Positions 13,239-13,887 of a stretch of DNA of 13,887 nucleotides are shown here, in pieces; position 1 is the stretch's first letter; every line of letters starts with the position of its first letter. The stretch is from assembly GCA_900548705.1 (NCBI GenBank), contig URLF01000067.1, positions 1 to 13,887 of the forward strand. Reading direction: 5' to 3'. Under the pieces are notes generated by a model. It did not search any database. It was not told where the DNA came from and saw only the letters and a list, made by a program, of their open reading frames with translations. This DNA is from an uncultured Porphyromonadaceae bacterium. Its GTDB lineage: Bacteria > Bacteroidota > Bacteroidia > Bacteroidales > Muribaculaceae. Position numbers and translations under genes: made by a program.

Positions 13239-13887
13239 ATGATACTGATAGTTGACGATGATGCCGCGATACGCTCCTCTCTCGCGTTGCTGACCCGCAG
13301 GGCAGGCTATGCCACGAGGTTTGCCGCCACGCCGGCCGATGCGATGGAGCAGGTCAGACGGCAGACCCCTTCGCTTGTGCTTCTTGATATGAATTTCTCC
13401 CGCTTCACCTCGGGAGAGGAGGGGCTTACACTCCTGAAACAGATAAAGCTCTTCCATCCCTCACTTCCGGTGATACTGATGACCGCGTGGGGCTCGATTG
13501 AGCTGGCCGTCGAGGGGATGAGGGCCGGGGCGTTTGATTTCATCACAAAGCCTTGGGACAACCGCCGCCTGCTTGAACGTATCGGAGTCGCGTTGGAAAT
13601 GCAACATCCTGTCGCCTCCGCCTCGGGGCTTGTGCGCGACTTCATCATCGGTTCGGATCCAAGGCTTGAAGCGGTGCTTGAGACAGTCGCCAAAGTAGCT
13701 CCCACCAACGCCCCGGTGTTGATAACCGGAGAGAGCGGCACCGGCAAGGAACTTATCGCCGAGGCGCTCCACCGCAACAGCCGCCGAAACGGCAAACCAT
13801 TTGTCAAGGTGAATCTCGGGGGCTTGTCGTCATCCCTTTTCGAGAGCGAGATGTTCGGCCACAAGCGGGGCGCGTTCACGGATGCTG
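13239..13887 (+). CDS. NtrC-family sigma-54-dependent response regulator (5' part, cut by window end)
   Basis: The gene runs off the window with 216 residues visible. Residues 1-120 are a receiver domain: acidic pocket Asp6-Asp7 (MILIVDDD), phosphoacceptor Asp50 (LVLLDMNF), Thr82 (LMTAWGS) and Lys104 (FITKPW). After a short linker comes the AAA+ sigma-54 activator domain with Walker A GESGTGK (164-170) and FESEMFGHKRGAFTDA (201-216). The sigma-54-contacting loop reads GAFTDA instead of the classical GAFTGA. The Fis-type DNA-binding domain expected at the C-terminus lies outside. Its place beside the efflux genes and the -24/-12 site at 4307 suggest that it activates this operon when phosphorylated. 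A partner histidine kinase is probably the next gene, which is inference. Confidence 0.93.
   Translation, partial: MILIVDDDAAIRSSLALLTRRAGYATRFAATPADAMEQVRRQTPSLVLLDMNFSRFTSGEEGLTLLKQIKLFHPSLPVILMTAWGSIELAVEGMRAGAFDFITKPWDNRRLLERIGVALEMQHPVASASGLVRDFIIGSDPRLEAVLETVAKVAPTNAPVLITGESGTGKELIAEALHRNSRRNGKPFVKVNLGGLSSSLFESEMFGHKRGAFTDA

Noticed and set aside
13307..13879. A 190-codon minus-strand frame at the right end
   Set aside because: It is antisense to the receiver and AAA+ domains of the regulator, whose key residues are all present on the plus strand.

Overview
The window reads as a chromosomal segment of a Bacteroidales bacterium, perhaps of the Bacteroides/Muribaculaceae type; that finer placement is inference. 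The evidence is the ribosomal gene order rplM-rpsI-rpsB-tsf, the long Bacteroidetes-type EF-Ts and S2 proteins, A-rich rather than Shine-Dalgarno sequences before start codons, and two exact matches to the Bacteroidetes promoter element TAnnTTTG. No tRNA, rRNA, CRISPR array, insertion sequence or prophage gene is visible.

Left part, minus strand (about 1-4190). A stand-alone aldo/keto reductase (76-912) lies downstream of a translation operon read right to left: rplM (L13, GTG start), rpsI (S9), rpsB (S2) and tsf (EF-Ts). The operon has a strong promoter (4158-4189), a leader of about 100 nt with a possible hairpin, a strong hairpin between rpsB and tsf (2114-2149), and an intrinsic terminator after tsf (1021-1051).

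Centre (4190-4419). This divergent control region carries two inverted repeats and a close match to a sigma-54 -24/-12 promoter (4307-4323) facing right.

Right part, plus strand (4420-13887). One probable operon encodes a tripartite efflux/export machine of the MacAB-TolC kind with unusual stoichiometry. It has one inner-membrane-anchored adaptor (HlyD/MacA type), one stand-alone LolD/MacB-type ATPase, and two paralogous pairs of FtsX-type permeases. The pairs are A1+B1 (5691-8309) and A2+B2 (9071-11691), on either side of the ATPase. A TolC-type outer-membrane channel follows. Next comes the start of an NtrC-family sigma-54 activator (13239 to the window end, truncated), which has its own Bacteroidetes promoter so close to the ATG that its mRNA may be leaderless.

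The most interesting reading is that the activator, its likely partner kinase just outside the window, the -24/-12 site and the palindromes form one inducible circuit. That circuit would drive an exporter in which two different permease heterodimers share one ATPase and one adaptor/channel. The substrate cannot be read from the sequence.
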